Shown here one piece after another: positions 61,007 through 64,000 of a stretch of DNA of 64,000 bases. Every line of letters begins with the position of its first letter. Position 1 is the stretch's first letter. Source of the DNA: Syngnathus acus (lineage: Eukaryota > Chordata > Actinopteri > Syngnathiformes > Syngnathidae); assembly GCF_901709675.1 (NCBI RefSeq), contig NC_051093.1, positions 4,733,053 to 4,797,052 of the forward strand. Reading direction: 5' to 3'. Made by a program: the position numbers and the translations under genes. Under the pieces are notes generated by a model, which was not told the DNA's origin, made no database searches, and was given only the letters and a program-made list of their open reading frames with translations.

Positions 61007-63409
61007 CCTTGCTGCAGGGGCAGGTGAGTCTTCGCTTGAGCCCCTTTTGTACAGTCACTTGGATAGAGAAAGTCCAAACGGAGAGACGAGGTCTCTGCAG
61101 ACAGGAGTAGAAGCAGCTTTCAGATGAAGTTGGTCTGAAAACAACCCTCACGTTCTCCCCCTCCCTTTGTGAGCGTCTCTACTCTGACTCTCTGGCAGCA
61201 CATTGTGCACTGGGACTGAGCGCAGTGGCGAGGCTCATATAAAGCAGCGTGGGGAGGGGGAGGAGCTCTGGGGGAGTCCGAGTCCTCCCATTGGTGCTCT
61301 TTGGGGTGACGATAGCAGCGAAGGGGAGCGTTAACAGCTTCCTCTTTTTTCCCCCCGCATCTCCCCATCAATGCCTCACATTTGTTGTATTTTCGATGTT
61401 ATCCAGTCGGGGGAAAAGGGAAAAAAAAAAAGCCAGAAGCCGACCGCGACGTGACGGAGAATCCCTTTGACGTAAATTTGACATGCTCTGCACCACTCTG
61501 CAATAACAAAGGTGTGTCGCTTCACCACCATGTAACAATTCCCTCCTGATGAGGGGGTCTTCATTTGGACATCTACCCACGCCTTTCCGTGCAGCGAGCA
61601 GGCAACATGTTTACATGCATAAACGCTGCTAGCCATACCCTCGCTCGATATCAAAGTGGTGCTCGGGTTACCCGATCTCACGTGGCCAGTGAGTTGAGTC
61701 TTTTATGACTGAAAATGCGACCAAAACGAATTAAGGGTTGAAAATTGCAGGAAGTAGAATGACTTTGGCAGTCTTCCCGTGATTCGATAAAAAGACAGCT
61801 GCTCCTCAAGGCCCGCATTACGAGATAATTGAAGACGTAATATTCTCATATGTATGCCGACCACATAAGATCTTCCGAGATAAGGTATACTTTTTTTCCT
61901 CCCGTAAGATACAGCACACTGTTTTGCTGCGATATTCGAACATCTTGCTCAGGGGAACGTTGGAAATGGAGAGTACCACACACCCATATGCAGCTGAACA
62001 CGGTGACTAAGCGGCCAATGCTGTTGCGCCAAAGGAGAACTCGAGAGGCGCAGAAGCCAAAACAAAAGATGGGAACAGGAGGAGAGGAATGTTTTTGTAA
62101 GCACTGAAGGAAAAAACACGTTCAAGAGAAAAACGGAGATTCCTGGGGGAGCTTTCGAGTTTCTGTGGAATTTCTTTTTTAGCTCCTGGGGCAAAATGAG
62201 AGATTCTTCAACTCTGGGTGAGAGGCGGGCTCCATTGAGGTCATAGGGCACACGGAGACAAGCGTTCACGCTCACATTCAAAACCCGTTGATGACCTAGT
62301 TGGCCAAGCACGGCAATTTTTTTCATCGCGGTTATGCTTAGACTCCATGAACCCTACCTGGCAGGCGGCCACAACTCGTATTTGACAAATGAGTAATTCT
62401 GTTGATAGCTACGGTTGACATCGGAAACAAAGTGTCGTCCTCACCGGAAAATGAGGATATTGGGAAAAAGAGAAAAACGGGCATGAGACAGGCAGGGCGA
62501 GGCCAAGCGGGCGGGAGCGCTGACCTGGTGACAGCTGAATGATTCCGGTCAGAGAAAGGCTGCGCTAGGTCGGCGCCACCACAACTTGGACCCGAGCTGA
62601 TACGACCTGGCGGAGGATGCTGTCTGACACTTCTGATCCTTAACAAGAGGTCGGACTTTTTCTTTCTCGAGTGCTCTTATTAAGATTCACTCGGTAGAAC
62701 ATTTGAACTTCAGCTCTTTTTCTACCCCAGGAGGGAAATGTTGGCATTTCCAGATCGTAGCATACGGCCGAGAGCCTCCCCGCGTGTATCATCTCAGCCT
62801 TGGTGTGTTCAGAGAGCAGGCTTCTAACACCCACGTCCTGCTGTGTGAACTCGGAGCCACCTGCCGCCCCGTCTGGCAAGTCTGAGGCCATCCGCACGTC
62901 ATCTGCGGGCGCAAGGCCTCTTTCGAGGCTTCCGACGTATTCCCCTAACGTCACATTTGCTCAGTAAATAAACCCACAATGGCCGAGTTTCTCCGCATCA
63001 CAGATGGGGAATTACTTTGTACTCTGCACACTTCACTAGAATGAGCCATTTTTGTGACATCTTTTAATTCCCCAAAGTCTGTCGCAATGGCTTGAACTTC
63101 TGACGGTTCTTTTATCTTTATTGTCCGAGATATTAACTACGCGAACGACTAGTTTTCAAAATTAGACTGTGTGGGGCATTTTAATGGGAACCACATCAAC
63201 TGAGAGTTTCGAGCTATTTTATGCTCAAATGTTGAACTAAACAATCATGAACAATGTGGTGCTTGACTTACTTTGTTGCACCGGTTCAGTCGCCACTTAT
63301 TGCGAATGGTGGTCCAACTCTGCGAGTCCCCTGCAACGGGCGATGTAGCAAACAGAAAAATGTATTCCAAGTTGTTCCAAAACAATCATTTTGAAAAGAG
63401 GATCAATCC
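61007..63409. other. 5' region of the TMEM100-like gene and intergenic to TEDC2
   Basis: The first ~230 bases are probably promoter and 5'UTR of the TMEM100-like gene. The remainder shows only short frames without recognisable similarity on either strand. It may contain 5' non-coding exons. Confidence 0.4.
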
Positions 63410-63824
63410 TTACTCAGGCTCAGAGTCCAGGACGATGGCAGGGAAACGCTGACCTCCTTCACCTAACAGGGAGTACAAGTCTCTCAGCACACTGCGGTTG
63501 GTACACGAAGGGATGATGGACGCCAGTTGAGGGGACAGAGCGTCCACTAGAGCCTGTGACGAGGACGGGTAAACGCCATTGGCTCATTGCAACGCTTATG
63601 AAATATTCCAGAATGAGTGCATTGCGCAGTACTCACCTGCTGCAGGTGAACCTCCTGCTGCAGCAGAGCCACTCGCATCCTGATGGCCTCCAGCTGTCGC
63701 AGCTCGGCCTCTGAGGCGTAAGTGACGGTCACAGGAAGACGCCTCGTGATGGCCTCATCTTGCACTGGCTCGCCGGCATGAAGACAAACGGCCTCCGGTT
63801 TACATCGATCCCACGCTTCCCACG
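63410..63824 (-). CDS. tedc2: Tubulin epsilon and delta complex protein 2, C-terminal exons (partial)
   Basis: TEDC2 belongs to a centriolar complex with TEDC1 and delta/epsilon tubulin that stabilises triplet microtubules. Two exons are in the window. Exon 63637-63824 includes VTYASEAELRQLEAIRMRV and LLQQEVHLQQ. The last exon, 63410-63553, includes LRDLYSLLGEGGQRFPAIVL and ends EPE-TAA. They join in frame. The pattern matches the C-terminus of human TEDC2 (VYSSTQELQTLAALKLRV...LLCEGG). The stop overlaps a donor-like GTAAGG, so a further 3' exon cannot be fully excluded. The rest of the gene is beyond the right edge. The position beside CCNF matches human 16p13.3. Confidence 0.8.
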
Positions 63825-64000
63825 CTGTCGAAAATTGGTTTTAGAGCGGGAGCAACCGTAAGCCTAAAATATTTGGTGCCTTAGCTTGATGAGCCAGGGC
63901 GGCTCAAATGGCTTTCACGGGAAATGCATTATGGGAAATGAATTTTTAATCGTATGGCCCACCCCATCAAGTGTCAAATTAAACTACCAAGTAAATATTT

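Noticed and set aside
60477-61151. 224-aa minus-strand open frame over the TMEM100-like gene
   Set aside because: Longer than the chosen 122-aa frame, but it lacks any recognisable domain and does not start with ATG. The 122-aa frame has two clean membrane segments and a family motif.

Overview
The window reads as nuclear DNA of a ray-finned (teleost) fish. The genes are vertebrate and split by many short introns. The P450s are CYP2K-like, a subfamily known from fishes. Short motifs common in teleost interspersed repeats are scattered throughout. I cannot name the species.

All recognised genes lie on the minus strand, so transcription runs from high to low coordinates. From the right edge: the 3' end of TEDC2 (63.4-63.8 kb), a one-exon TMEM100-like gene (60.6-61.0 kb), complete cyclin F (CCNF, 17 exons, 51.6-57.1 kb), complete ABCA3 (30 coding exons, 36.2-49.0 kb), a tandem array with CYP2K-like P450 genes (15.0-34.3 kb), and complete SUN1 (22 coding exons, 3.0-11.5 kb, probable non-coding first exon near 14.6 kb). 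A possible end of a plus-strand gene lies at the left edge. Spliced models built by hand keep reading frame throughout: SUN1 1056 aa, CYP2K-A 501 aa, CYP2K-B 508 aa (three copies), ABCA3 1708 aa, CCNF 781 aa.

The remarkable part is 16855-36569, a head-to-tail triplication of a ~6.5 kb unit. Each unit holds the last two exons of ABCA3, a whole CYP2K-B gene, and the promoter plus exons 1-2 of CYP2K-A. One breakpoint is in the penultimate-exon-side intron of ABCA3, the other in intron 2 of CYP2K-A, and they share a 4-base CAAA microhomology. The locus therefore has one complete ABCA3, one complete CYP2K-A, three complete CYP2K-B genes, and two new junctions. At each junction an orphan CYP2K-A 5' end (with its upstream sequence) sits just upstream of an orphan ABCA3 3' end in the same direction. 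The exon phases match, so each junction could encode a P450-ABCA3 chimera, although the exon-2 acceptor has changed from AG to AA in both orphan copies. The right two units are nearly identical. Among their few coding differences the only amino-acid changes I found are two close together in the substrate-recognition (SRS1) loop of CYP2K-B.

ABCA3-CCNF-TEDC2 matches the order on human 16p13.3, and SUN1 next to a CYP2 gene recalls SUN1-CYP2W1 on human 7p22.3. The genes have separate jobs (nuclear envelope, microsomal oxidation, lipid transport, cell cycle, centriole) and do not form a pathway.
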